From NCBI RefSeq assembly GCF_900115165.1, contig NZ_FOVP01000007.1, forward strand, positions 1 to 64,000: a stretch of 64,000 nt of DNA. Reading direction: 5' to 3'. How positions within the stretch are numbered: position 1 is the stretch's first letter; every line of letters starts with the position of its first letter. The translations under genes and the position numbers were made by a program. Below are positions 52,167 through 60,996 of this stretch, piece after piece. The notes under the pieces are model-generated. The model ran no database searches. It worked only from the letters and a program-made list of their open reading frames with translations, and had not been told where the DNA came from. This DNA comes from Roseovarius lutimaris. GTDB lineage: Bacteria > Pseudomonadota > Alphaproteobacteria > Rhodobacterales > Rhodobacteraceae.

Positions 52167-52299
52167 ACATATGTGGCAAAGACCACATTGGGCTGAAGCT
52201 TAGGTATTGAAATGGCAAATCTTTCTGGTTCATGTTGTGGCAGAACTGACTAAACCTACTACTAGCTGTTAAAGCCTGCGCACCTTTGAGAGGTTTCCC

Positions 52300-54075
52300 A
52301 TGGACGAGCTAAGTAAAGAATGGTTCGAACTGCGAGACCATCGGCGCAGGTTGTATTCTCGCGCCGTTTGGGTCCCAGTTTACGGCACGATTCTTCCCTT
52401 GGAACGTGGACGTTATCCCGAAGTTGGACATGTTGAGGAGGTGCTCGCTGTTGGGTCAGCAGTTGTCTTCAAAGACAAGCGCGAGAAGGCAGAGGAGCTA
52501 GATTGGCACTATTGGTCCCTCGACAACACGGTTCCTTACTTGGATGGGGGCGGGCAATACTTCGAGGCCGAGTCTTTCTACGATGATCCAGACGGGCCCC
52601 TTGGGCTAAGGCTTGTCTTGACGCACTACCTCAACTCCGACCATCCACGGCAGGTTTATATTAACCAGGACTTTGTTTTGGCTTACGGCCTTCTTGAAGA
52701 AGGCAACTACTGGGTGCGTCCCAACGAAGGATATGAGCAAGTAGTCAGGTTGACGCGCAAAGAAGACGGAACAGTTGCATTCGTCGAAATCCGAGCGGAA
52801 TACCTAAAGGACTACCTAGCAGCGCGAAATGCTGCGCTCCGAATCTATTACTATCGACAGCGTCGAGCGATCCTTGAGAACGATCCAAAGTTTGATTGGC
52901 CAGAGGATTTTTCACTTGTCTCGGACCTAAACGACCGGCTTGAGGTCAGGTGCAACGAAATAGACGCCTCAGGCGATTTCCCCGGCACCACTTGGGCGAT
53001 GTTCAAAGCGTGGAGAACGGACGTCGACCCAGAGGAGGAGGTTCCAGATTTCGCTGGTAATGACGATGAAGCCACGGAGACGGAAACCACAAAGGGAGTC
53101 CGCGGCGATGAGGGCGGACGTTTTCTGGTGGCAGGGGAAATGTGGCGCGGCGAATGGATCGAACCTGCTGAAAAGTCCTGCCGGGTAGGCTACGGAGAGC
53201 CCGATGAGGCTCTTATGGTCCAACTCGACGGTGGTGGAGGCAGGGTTGATCTAAAGACGCTTAATCGTGAGGAGGTGGGGAAATACCTTTGGTTCAAACC
53301 AGAGGTGATAAATGACCTTTTGTCGAGCCGAGGTGCCACGATGCAATGGTATACTCATGACACGGGCGGCGTTTCCCCTTCACCGGACTGGCTGCTGCAC
53401 TTCGGCGTCAACAAACTCGGGCTCATTAACGCCTATGCCTATGATGTCGCTCGCCGCCCACTTTGGGAACGACGCATATGGGTAGCGCATAACTGTCGTC
53501 CAGATGGGGGCGTGTCTGCAGAGCTTATGGAGGCGCAAATGGCATGCAAACCTGCTTCGACCAAGTCTCCCGAGTTCATGATCCACCATGCCCTCGGATG
53601 GATCGACCAAGTTTTTCAGGAGAAGTTCAAGATAGCGCTTTTCAGAGAGCACCACGAAGTAGAAGAACTCTCCTCAAAAATTCACAGATTTCGCGCCATT
53701 GATGAAAGCGGTCTTCGATCCTTGGCAAAGGATCTAGTGAAGATTTCAATAGAAAGGATTAATAAGAAGAGCCTGATTGACGCTTTGGGCGAACGAAAGT
53801 CAGATCAAGGCACACTGAAGCTACTTCAAAGACTATTGGCGAAGCATACAGACGAGGACTATGCATATGCTCGGATGTCTCCGCTTTTCGGCGCCTATGA
53901 CCTCCGTGGTGCCGATGCGCATTTGTCTAGTTCTGACGTTAATGAGTGCTACGCAAGTGCCGGGGTTGATCGCTCCGTTCCGTTGACCAAGCAGGCCGAA
54001 CAATTGATACAAAATGTTGCCGATGCTTTCGGCACCACTGGAACAGAGCTTCGAAGGCATGTTCCTAAGGATTAA
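52300..54075 (+). CDS. Large protein of unknown function (accessory insert)
   Basis: A 591-residue soluble protein that I do not recognise. The N-terminal half is rich in aromatic and acidic residues (QVYINQDFVLAYGLLEEGNY, EIRAEYLKDYLAARNAALRI). An acidic hinge lies near 245-270. A middle region has LHFGVNKLGLINAYAYDVAR and HNCRPDGG. The C-terminal part is helical, ending with FGAYDLRGADAHLSSSD, loosely like the R-x-x-x-H end of HEPN-type domains. GAGAGG precedes the ATG. Codon use and GC are visibly lower than in the flanking genes. It has no partner on the same strand except the ABC/GNAT remnant. A role in defence is possible from context but unproven. Confidence 0.75.
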   Translation: MDELSKEWFELRDHRRRLYSRAVWVPVYGTILPLERGRYPEVGHVEEVLAVGSAVVFKDKREKAEELDWHYWSLDNTVPYLDGGGQYFEAESFYDDPDGPLGLRLVLTHYLNSDHPRQVYINQDFVLAYGLLEEGNYWVRPNEGYEQVVRLTRKEDGTVAFVEIRAEYLKDYLAARNAALRIYYYRQRRAILENDPKFDWPEDFSLVSDLNDRLEVRCNEIDASGDFPGTTWAMFKAWRTDVDPEEEVPDFAGNDDEATETETTKGVRGDEGGRFLVAGEMWRGEWIEPAEKSCRVGYGEPDEALMVQLDGGGGRVDLKTLNREEVGKYLWFKPEVINDLLSSRGATMQWYTHDTGGVSPSPDWLLHFGVNKLGLINAYAYDVARRPLWERRIWVAHNCRPDGGVSAELMEAQMACKPASTKSPEFMIHHALGWIDQVFQEKFKIALFREHHEVEELSSKIHRFRAIDESGLRSLAKDLVKISIERINKKSLIDALGERKSDQGTLKLLQRLLAKHTDEDYAYARMSPLFGAYDLRGADAHLSSSDVNECYASAGVDRSVPLTKQAEQLIQNVADAFGTTGTELRRHVPKD

Positions 54076-54128
54076 TCTCAAACGGCTGGTGACGGGCTGG
54101 GCTTCTGAAAGCTCCCCCTCAGCTTGGA

Positions 54129-54968
54129 ATGTCTGCTTCGGTTGCCGACGACAAAAAATTGGCCGTCGCAGCGAATGTCCGAAACCCGCCCTTAGTGTCG
54201 GGTGGCGCGAACGGGCAGTTCCGCGCCGAGCTGGCGCGCATTCTGGCGGAGCGGCCGGGCTTTGCCGTTCTCGACGAGTTCACCTCGACGATCGACCGGC
54301 GCGTGGCCCAGATCGGGGCCGCCGCCTTTGCCAAGGCGTGGCGGCGGGGGGGCGGTCAATTTGTTGCCGTCACCTGTCACGAGGACGTGGTGTCCTGGCT
54401 GCAACCGGACTGGGTGATCGACACCCGGCGGGCGGAGTTCCGCTGGAGGCGTCTTCGACGGGCACCGCGCATTGCCATGGACATTCACCAGACAGACGGC
54501 TCCTTCTGGCCCGCCTTTGAGCCGCATCACTACCTGAAGCTGCCCCGCATGATCGCGGCGAGCTATTACGTGGGCTTCGTTGATGGCGCGCCGGTGGCGC
54601 ATCTCGCGGTCTCAACCCGGCCGGGTCTGGTCGAGGGCCGTGCCTGCCGCCTTGTCGTCATGCCCGAGTGGCAGGGCGCGGGGTTGGGCTTGCGGTTTCT
54701 CAACGAAGTCTGTGCGCTCTGGCGGCGCGGCGTGAACCGCTACGACAAGCCGATGCCGATGCTGTTTCACACCTCGCACCCGGGTCTTGCCTCGGCCCTG
54801 CGCCGCGACCCCCTCTGGGCTCAGGTCTCGGCCGTCCTCTACGCCGAGGCCAAGGAGCGGAGCATGCGCAGCCTCGCGGCCGCCCGGGCGCGCAAGGGGC
54901 TCAAACCCGCCGGGAGTGGATACGGCGGGCATTTCCGCGCCGTGCAGGGGTTTCGCTATGTTGAGTGA
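54129..54968 (+). pseudogene. 5'-truncated ABC-ATPase/GNAT fusion protein
   Basis: The frame enters an ABC-type ATPase at its signature (VSGGANGQFRAELARILAER), continues through Walker B (FAVLDEFTSTIDRR) and the switch region (VAVTCHEDVVSWL), then a C-terminal GNAT-like domain (MPEWQGAGLGLRFLNEVCAL). The Walker A half that should precede is missing: about 20 unrelated residues come first, right where the inner inverted repeat lies. Full-length relatives with both halves occur on mobile DNA in many bacteria. This copy can hardly hydrolyse ATP and is probably a remnant, though the GNAT part is intact. Confidence 0.75.
54170..54181 (+). repeat. Inner inverted repeat, right copy
   Basis: AGCGAATGTCCG, partner of 52155-52166. 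It falls exactly where the ABC/GNAT frame loses similarity to its family, so it coincides with a rearrangement junction. Confidence 0.65.
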
Positions 54969-55059
54969 GGAGGGGTGGTGAAGGGGGCATTGAACGCCCG
55001 TTTAAAACCGGCCCCGCCCGCAGGCTCTAAAATCCCGTTGCTGCAATCTTCACTGTAAA

Positions 55060-55074
55060 TCACTGCAAACTTCA
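55060..55074 (+). repeat. Outer inverted repeat, right copy
   Basis: TCACTGCAAACTTCA, exact reverse complement of 51718-51732. It is embedded in a set of CACTG/CAGTG half-sites (55050-55081), including TTCACTGTAAA on one side and CAGTGTCAC on the other. Confidence 0.7.
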
Positions 55075-55399
55075 GTGTCACGCTACAACAGCTACATTGG
55101 CCCTTTGCCTGCGGTATCCGGGGGGGGGGGCGGCGATTGCGATGTGGGAAATGATGGTCCTGGCATGGGTTTTGGTCGCGGGACTGCGAATCACCTTGCC
55201 GTGAATGGCCTTGATTCTTGATCTTTTAGCCTCGATTTCAGGGGGTAGAGGGTATTTTTGCATGATGAATTGCGCATGTTGCGCGAAGATATGTGATATT
55301 ACTGGGAATTCTCGGGACATTTTTTTGAAGCTGCCGATTTGCATACATATTGTTATTTCCTCTCGTTCATTGACTACATAGGGTGTTGAGTTGGGGGTT

Positions 55400-55408
55400 T
55401 TATCCACA
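55400..55408 (+). promoter_or_regulatory. Consensus DnaA box
   Basis: TTATCCACA matches the high-affinity DnaA box exactly, in an AT-rich stretch about 360 bp before mraZ. A single box can occur by chance, so a role in timing division genes is speculative. Confidence 0.4.
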
Positions 55409-55766
55409 TTATTTTGTTTTTGAGGGGGCAAAAATCAATATCTTGTGCCGTGCTGGTCAAAAATTTATTGCGTCCCACGAATTCCCAGACTATCAATGAT
55501 TACACGATGAGGACGGGAACAAACAGGGGCGCTCAAGACCCCGAAACACACTCCCAAGTCAGGTTTCATACAGGCACCCCGCTTTCATCGAACACAGAGA
55601 TCCGGCGCGCGAGCGAGCAGACATCCCCCCAGGTGGCGCGCGCAGCTGGACACCCCGCACAGCGGGACGAGGGAGGCGGGTTGATCAGTGGCAGCAGATC
55701 AACCCGCCCTTTCGCGTTATGGGGACCAGGTTTTCAACGGGGCAGGCACAGGGGGCCGACGGTAAA

Positions 55767-56270
55767 GTGGGTCGCAGATTCAGAGGTGAAGGTCACCACA
55801 AGGTCGATGCAAAGGGCAGGGTGTCTATCCCGGCCCCGTTTCGCCGTGTGATCGAGGCCTCTGATGCGAACTGGACCGAAGGATTGAATCCCGAGCTTGT
55901 CATCGTTTATGGCGATCATCGCCGCAGCTATCTTGAGTGCTATACCATGGAGGCCATCGAAGAGGTCGACGACAAGATCGACGCCCTGCCGCGTGGTTCG
56001 ATCGAGCGCAAGATGCTGCAACGGCTGTTTCATGGCCAGAGCTTTCCCACCAGCGTGGATGAGACCGGGCGGCTTGTGCTGCCGGCCAAGCTTCGCAAGA
56101 AGATCGGGCTTGAGAATGAGGCGTTCTTTATCGCCGCGGGTGACACCTTTCAGATCTGGAAGCCCGAAACCTATGAGCAGGAAGAACTGTTGAAAACCGA
56201 AAGCTGGCTGGATGAGTTGCCAGAGGATTTTGACCCGCTTATCCTGTTGGATCACGCGAAGGGGGAGTAA
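55767..56270 (+). CDS. mraZ: Transcriptional regulator MraZ
   Basis: A 167-residue DNA-binding protein of the AbrB-like fold that controls the dcw cluster. Its two DxxxR modules are visible: DAKGRVSIPAPFR and DETGRLVLPAKLR. The GTG at 55767 gives the start GRRFRGEGHHKVD expected for Rhodobacteraceae MraZ; an ATG at 55719 would add 16 unconserved residues. It is the first gene of the division and cell-wall operon, 3 bp before rsmH. Confidence 0.9.
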   Translation: MGRRFRGEGHHKVDAKGRVSIPAPFRRVIEASDANWTEGLNPELVIVYGDHRRSYLECYTMEAIEEVDDKIDALPRGSIERKMLQRLFHGQSFPTSVDETGRLVLPAKLRKKIGLENEAFFIAAGDTFQIWKPETYEQEELLKTESWLDELPEDFDPLILLDHAKGE

Positions 56271-56273
56271 GCC

Positions 56274-57266
56274 ATGGCACCTGCGGCCCCCCCGATTGAT
56301 CCTGCCCCGCATGTTCCGGTTCTGTTGCGTCCCTTGTTGGCGGCGGTTGCGCCGGTCACCGATGTCTGGCTTGACGGCACGCTTGGCGCGGGGGGCTATG
56401 CCCGTGGCCTGCTTGAGGCGGGCGCGGATCAGGTGATTGGCGTTGATCGTGACCCGCTTGCGCTTGAGATGGCGGAGGTTTGGGGTGCGCCTTACGGCGA
56501 GCGCTTGCGCCTTGTGCAGGGCAATTTTTCCAAGCTTGATGAGTACGGCGAGGCGTTGAGCGGTGTTGTGCTTGATCTTGGCGTGTCCTCGATGCAGCTT
56601 GATCAATCCGAGCGCGGCTTTTCCTTCATGCGCGACGGCCCGCTTGACATGCGGATGAGTCAGGATGGCCCAACTGCCGCCGATCTGGTCAATACCGCCG
56701 AAGAAAGCGATCTGGCCGATATCCTCTATCTTTACGGCGAAGAGCGCGCCAGCCGCCGCATCGCCCGCAATATCGTGCGCGCGCGCGATGAGGCGCCGAT
56801 TGAAACGACCCTGCAACTTGCCGGGATCATTGAAAAATCCCTGCCGCGCTCGAAACCAAATCAAGCCCATCCCGCGACCCGAAGCTTTCAGGCGATCCGC
56901 ATTGCGGTGAATGATGAATACGGTGAATTGCTGGCGGGGTTAGAGGCGGCGGAACGCGCGCTTGCGCCGGGCGGGCAACTGGCGGTGGTGACCTTTCATT
57001 CGATCGAGGACCGCATGGTCAAACGCTTTCTTCAGGATCGTTCGGGCGGCGGCGGCGGCGGAAGCCGCCATGCCCCCGAGCTTGCGCGCACAGAGCCGCA
57101 ATTCACACTCAAGACCCGCAAGGCCCTGGGGCCGGACCCGCAGGAACTGGCGGAAAATCCGCGCGCGCGCAGTGCCAAGCTGCGCGTGGCCACCCGCACC
57201 GAGGCCCCGACGGGCGAGACCGACCGCAAGGCCATTGGCATGCCTGTTCTGAAAGGGGGACACTGA
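56274..57266 (+). CDS. rsmH: 16S rRNA (cytosine(1402)-N4)-methyltransferase
   Basis: A 330-residue SAM-dependent enzyme (also called MraW). The SAM site is [17 protein letters not shown], followed by [20 protein letters not shown] and the late [15 protein letters not shown], all diagnostic. A glycine-rich insert (GGGGGGSRH) precedes the C-terminal part. The stop codon overlaps the ATG of ftsL. Confidence 0.96.
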   Translation: MAPAAPPIDPAPHVPVLLRPLLAAVAPVTDVWLDGTLGAGGYARGLLEAGADQVIGVDRDPLALEMAEVWGAPYGERLRLVQGNFSKLDEYGEALSGVVLDLGVSSMQLDQSERGFSFMRDGPLDMRMSQDGPTAADLVNTAEESDLADILYLYGEERASRRIARNIVRARDEAPIETTLQLAGIIEKSLPRSKPNQAHPATRSFQAIRIAVNDEYGELLAGLEAAERALAPGGQLAVVTFHSIEDRMVKRFLQDRSGGGGGGSRHAPELARTEPQFTLKTRKALGPDPQELAENPRARSAKLRVATRTEAPTGETDRKAIGMPVLKGGH

Positions 57267-57610
57267 TGCGCAGCTTTTTATGCGTCCTGACCGCACTTGC
57301 CGTGATCGGTCTGGCGTTTTGGGCCTATCGTGAGAATTATCGCACGCAAGAGGCACAAAGCCACGCCCAGATGCTGCAATCCGAGATCGGCGAGGCGCGC
57401 CAGCGTCTGCGCGTGCTCAATGCCGAATGGGCCTATCTGAACCGGCCCGTGCGGCTGATGGATCTGGTCGAGATCAACTATGACAAGCTCGGGCTTTTGC
57501 CGCTGCAACCCTATCAGTTCGGCAAGATTGATCAGGTCGCCTATCCGGCGCCGCCGCTTTTGCCGATCACCAATCCCGTGGATGTTTCAAACATGGAGCA
57601 ACAGCCATGA
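57266..57610 (+). CDS. ftsL: Cell-division protein FtsL
   Basis: A 114-residue bitopic protein. One membrane helix lies at the N-terminus (about 2-20), followed by a periplasmic coiled coil (about 25-60) and the VRLMDLVEINYDKLGLLPL segment typical of alphaproteobacterial FtsL. It forms the FtsQLB complex that activates FtsWI. Position between rsmH and ftsI and overlaps at both ends confirm the call. Confidence 0.92.
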   Translation: MRSFLCVLTALAVIGLAFWAYRENYRTQEAQSHAQMLQSEIGEARQRLRVLNAEWAYLNRPVRLMDLVEINYDKLGLLPLQPYQFGKIDQVAYPAPPLLPITNPVDVSNMEQQP

Positions 57611-59391
57611 TCCGCACCCCCCTGCGCCCGCTGGCCCGTATTCTGGAGGCCCGAAATCGCGGCGAGAACCCTGACGCCATCGAGCGCGAGAATATCCGCC
57701 TGCGCCATGAGGACATGCGCGACCGCGCCCGGCGCCGCGCCGAGGGGCGGCTTTTGGTGCTGGCGGTGATGTTTTTCGCAGCCTTCGGCGTGGTTGGCGG
57801 GCGTATGGCCGTGCTGGCCAGTACCGAACCCGCCGAGCCGCGCACAAGCGTGGCGGGCGCACAAATTCAGGCACAGCGCGCCGATATCGTCGACCGCGAG
57901 GGCCGCATTCTGGCGACCAACTTTGACACTCATAGCCTTTATGCCCAGCCCCAGCAGATGGTTGACCCCGAAAATGCCGCTGAAAAGCTGGCCGCCATTT
58001 TCCCCGATCTTGAGCGCGAAGAACTGCTCAAGGATTTCACCGGCAAGCGCAAGTTCCTGTGGATCAAACGCAAGCTGAGCCCCGAGCAAAAGCAGGCCGT
58101 GCATGATATTGGCGAGCCGGGCCTGTTGTTCGGGCCGCGCGAAATGCGGCTTTACCCGAATGGCAAACTGGCCGCCCATGTGCTTGGCGGGGCCGGGTTT
58201 GGCCGCGAAGGTGTGCATGCCGCCGAGGTGATCGGCGTGGCCGGCATCGAGCGATTTTATGACGAGCGCCTGCGCGATCCGGCGCGCGCGCACGAGCCGC
58301 TGACGCTTTCGCTTGATCTCTCGGTTCAGGCCGCGATGGAACGGGTGCTTTATGGCGGCATGAAGATCATGAACGCCAAGGGCGCGGCCGGCATTCTGAT
58401 GGATGTCCATACCGGCGAAGTGGTTGCCGTGGCCTCGCTTCCCGATTTCGACCCCAATGACCGCCCCGCGCCGCCGGTGTCGGGACGTCCCGGCGACAGC
58501 CCGCTGTTCAACCGCGCGGTGCAGGGCGTTTACGAGCTTGGCAGTACCTTCAAGGTCTTTGCCGTGGCACAGGCCTTGGAACTTGGGCTGGTCTCGCCCT
58601 CGACCATGATCGACACCACAAGCCCGATGACCTGGGGCCGGTTCAGGATCCGCGATTTCCACAATTACGGCCCGGAGCTGAGCGTGACCAAGGTGATTGT
58701 CAAATCCTCGAATGTGGGCACGGCGCGCATGGCGATGGAAATCGGCGGCACCCGTCAGCGGGCGTTTCTGGAAAAGCTCGGCTTTATGGAGCCGTCACCG
58801 CTTGAGATTTCCGAGGCCTCGCGCTCTAAACCCTTGCTGCCGAAGAATTGGTCGGAACTGTCGACCATGACGATTTCCTATGGTCATGGGTTGTCGACCA
58901 CGCCGATGCACCTTGCCGCCGGCTATGCCACGATTGCCAATGGCGGGCGCCGGGTAACGCCGACCTTGCTGCGCAGCCCCGATGCCGAACCGGGCGAGCG
59001 GGTGATCTCGGCCCAGACCTCTGCCGCGATGCGCAAGATGCTGCGCGAGGTGGTAAGCGAGGGCACCGCCAGCCTTGGCGAGGTTGAGGGCTATGCAGTA
59101 GGCGGCAAGACCGGCACCGCCGACAAGCCCAAGGAAAACGGTGGCGGTTATTACAAGGACAAGGTGATCGCGACCTTCGCCAGCATGTTCCCCGCGCATG
59201 ATCCGAAATATGTGCTGGTGGTGACGCTGGACGAGCCGGTAGAAACCTCGGGCGATCAACCGCGCCGCACCGCCGGCTGGACCGCCGTTCCGATCGCCGC
59301 CGAAATCATCCGTCGCGTCGCCCCGCTCATGGGGCTGCGACCCGAGATTGAACCCGGTGAATTGGCTGATATAAGGCAGACATCGAATTAG
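57607..59391 (+). CDS. ftsI: Septal peptidoglycan transpeptidase FtsI (PBP3)
   Basis: A 594-residue class B penicillin-binding protein. A basic cytoplasmic N-terminus and one membrane helix (about 45-65) precede a pedestal domain and the transpeptidase domain with SxxK in GSTFKVF, SxN in KSSNVGTA and KTG in GGKTGTADK. It crosslinks septal peptidoglycan with FtsW. Its TAG stop coincides with the first bases of a 104-bp repeat element, which may have altered the original end of the protein. Confidence 0.96.
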   Translation: MIRTPLRPLARILEARNRGENPDAIERENIRLRHEDMRDRARRRAEGRLLVLAVMFFAAFGVVGGRMAVLASTEPAEPRTSVAGAQIQAQRADIVDREGRILATNFDTHSLYAQPQQMVDPENAAEKLAAIFPDLEREELLKDFTGKRKFLWIKRKLSPEQKQAVHDIGEPGLLFGPREMRLYPNGKLAAHVLGGAGFGREGVHAAEVIGVAGIERFYDERLRDPARAHEPLTLSLDLSVQAAMERVLYGGMKIMNAKGAAGILMDVHTGEVVAVASLPDFDPNDRPAPPVSGRPGDSPLFNRAVQGVYELGSTFKVFAVAQALELGLVSPSTMIDTTSPMTWGRFRIRDFHNYGPELSVTKVIVKSSNVGTARMAMEIGGTRQRAFLEKLGFMEPSPLEISEASRSKPLLPKNWSELSTMTISYGHGLSTTPMHLAAGYATIANGGRRVTPTLLRSPDAEPGERVISAQTSAAMRKMLREVVSEGTASLGEVEGYAVGGKTGTADKPKENGGGYYKDKVIATFASMFPAHDPKYVLVVTLDEPVETSGDQPRRTAGWTAVPIAAEIIRRVAPLMGLRPEIEPGELADIRQTSN

Positions 59392-59493
59392 AGCATGTTG
59401 CTCGAAAGTGGGAACCGGTTTTGAGCTCCTTGAACATGCGACATCATTAGGTTGGAGAAAGGCGCGTGACTGCGAATGAACGCGGCACGCTCC
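59390..59493. repeat. RIME-like palindromic repeat element, copy 1
   Basis: 104 bp beginning AGAGCATGTTGCTCGAAAGT and ending GAACGCGGCACGCTCC. The left half holds GGGAACCGGTTTTGAGC with a GCTCGAAA/TTTTGAGC stem; the right half is an imperfect GGAG...CTCC stem around GAATGAACGC. It has the same length as the copy at 63508 and about three quarters identity. It is similar to the RIME family of rhizobia. The first two bases are part of the ftsI stop codon. Confidence 0.85.
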
Positions 59494-59514
59494 TAGCCAG
59501 AACAGGGCAGCGCG

Positions 59515-60996
59515 GTGGGGCAGATACGATCATTGGCAGAGCTTGGCCTGACCGCGCAGGGCGGGCGGCAGGCACAGATTACCGGGCTAAGCGTCGATAG
59601 CCGCACGGTCAGGCCGGGCACGTTGTTCGCGGCCTTGCCGGGTACGCGGGTGCATGGTGGCGAGTTCATCCAATATGCCCTGCGCATGGGGGCGGGGGCG
59701 ATCCTGACCGATGCGACGGGCGCACGGATTGCCGCCGATGTTCTTGGCGCAAGCGATGCGGCGCTGATCATTGCCCAAGACCCGCGCCAGACGCTGGCCT
59801 ATGCCGCCGCGCTCTGGTTTGGCGCCCAGCCCGAAACCATGATCGCGGTGACCGGCACCAACGGCAAGACCTCGGTCGCCACCTTTACCCGCCAGATCTG
59901 GGAGGCGCTTGGCTTTGACGCGGTCAACCTTGGCACCACCGGCGTCGAGGGCGCCCATAGTGCGCCGATGACCCATACCACGCCGGAACCGATCACCCTG
60001 CACCGGCTTTTGGCCGAGTGCGAGAGCGAAGGTATCACCCACGCCGCGATGGAGGCCTCAAGTCACGGCCTTGCGCAATGCCGCCTTGACGGGGTGCGCC
60101 TCGCGGCGGCGGGGTTTACCAACTTTACCCAGGATCATCTCGACTATCACGCCAGCTTTGAGGACTATTTCAATGCCAAGGCCGGGCTTTTTGCCCGCGT
60201 CCTGCCCGAAGACGGGGTGGCGGTGATCAATATCGACGACCCGCGCGGCGTTGACATGGCCGAGATTGCCGCCGACCGCGGTCAGGATATCATCACCGTG
60301 GGTCGCCGCGACGGTGCCGATCTCCGGCTTGTGGCGCAACGCTTTGATGCCACCGGGCAGGTGCTGCGGTTCGACTGGGAAGGTCAAGTGCATCAGATCA
60401 GGCTTGATCTGATCGGCGGGTTTCAGGCGGAAAACGTGCTGTTGGCGGCGGGGCTTGCCATTGGGGCAGGTGCCGATGCCGAGCGGGTGTTCGAGACATT
60501 GCCGGGCATGAAAACCGTGCGCGGCCGGATGCAGCTTGCCGCGACCCGCGAAAATGGCGCGGCGGTGTTCGTGGATTACGCCCATACCCCCGATGCGGTG
60601 GCGACCGCGATCAAGGCGCTGCGCCCGCATGTGATGGGCCGTCTGATTGCAATTGTCGGTGCCGGCGGGGATCGCGACAGCGCCAAGCGGCCCCTCATGG
60701 GCCGCGCCGCCGCCGAGAACGCCGATGAGGTGATCGTGAGTGATGACAATCCGCGCTCTGAAGACCCGGCCACGATCCGCGCGGCGGTGATGCAGGGCTG
60801 CCCCGGCGCACAAGACGTGGGCGACCGCGCGCTTGCGATCCTGCGCGGGGTCGATGCTCTCGGGCCGGGCGATGCGCTTTTGATCTGTGGCAAGGGCCAT
60901 GAAACCGGCCAGACCGTGGGCGATGACGTACTGCCGTTCGACGACGCCGAACAGGCCAGCGTGGCGGTCGCGGCGCTTGACGGGGGCCTCGCATGA
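59515..60996 (+). CDS. murE: UDP-MurNAc-tripeptide synthetase MurE
   Basis: A 493-residue Mur ligase that adds meso-diaminopimelate to UDP-MurNAc-L-Ala-D-Glu. ATP site: TGTNGKTSVATFTRQ. Middle domain: MEASSHGLAQCRLDGV. The DAP-specific DNPRSEDP motif is present as SDDNPRSEDPATI, fixing the substrate as DAP rather than lysine. The start is a GTG at 59515, just after the repeat element, with GGCAGCG as a weak ribosome site. It overlaps murF by 4 bp. Confidence 0.96.
   Translation: MGQIRSLAELGLTAQGGRQAQITGLSVDSRTVRPGTLFAALPGTRVHGGEFIQYALRMGAGAILTDATGARIAADVLGASDAALIIAQDPRQTLAYAAALWFGAQPETMIAVTGTNGKTSVATFTRQIWEALGFDAVNLGTTGVEGAHSAPMTHTTPEPITLHRLLAECESEGITHAAMEASSHGLAQCRLDGVRLAAAGFTNFTQDHLDYHASFEDYFNAKAGLFARVLPEDGVAVINIDDPRGVDMAEIAADRGQDIITVGRRDGADLRLVAQRFDATGQVLRFDWEGQVHQIRLDLIGGFQAENVLLAAGLAIGAGADAERVFETLPGMKTVRGRMQLAATRENGAAVFVDYAHTPDAVATAIKALRPHVMGRLIAIVGAGGDRDSAKRPLMGRAAAENADEVIVSDDNPRSEDPATIRAAVMQGCPGAQDVGDRALAILRGVDALGPGDALLICGKGHETGQTVGDDVLPFDDAEQASVAVAALDGGLA

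Larger units (their letters stand above)
51538..52299. other. Mosaic non-coding region at the left edge of the accessory insert
   Basis: No convincing gene is seen in these 762 bp. The composition changes abruptly: AT-rich patches (51590-51625, 51810-51830, 51930-51990), a seven-G run at 51844-51850, then a GC-rich stretch at 52020-52150. It contains short inverted repeats related to sequences on the other side of the insert (listed separately) and a local inverted repeat at 51920/51990. The pattern suggests several past insertions. Confidence 0.6.
54969..55766. other. Long non-coding region upstream of mraZ
   Basis: These 798 bp separate the accessory insert from the dcw cluster. The left part holds the outer inverted repeat and an eleven-G run (55120-55130). 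The middle (55200-55450) is AT-rich with no believable gene on either strand and includes a perfect DnaA box at 55400. The right part (55500-55766) returns to normal GC and should hold the mraZ promoter. No clear tandem MraZ-box series was recognised. Confidence 0.6.

Noticed and set aside
51838..52203. Forward frame crossing the mosaic spacer
   Set aside because: It spans regions of abruptly different composition and the local inverted repeat, and its translation resembles no protein family.
55078..55431. 117-codon reverse frame in the mraZ upstream region
   Set aside because: No ribosome site, AT-rich low-information composition, runs across the poly-G tract and the inverted repeat. Treated as non-coding.
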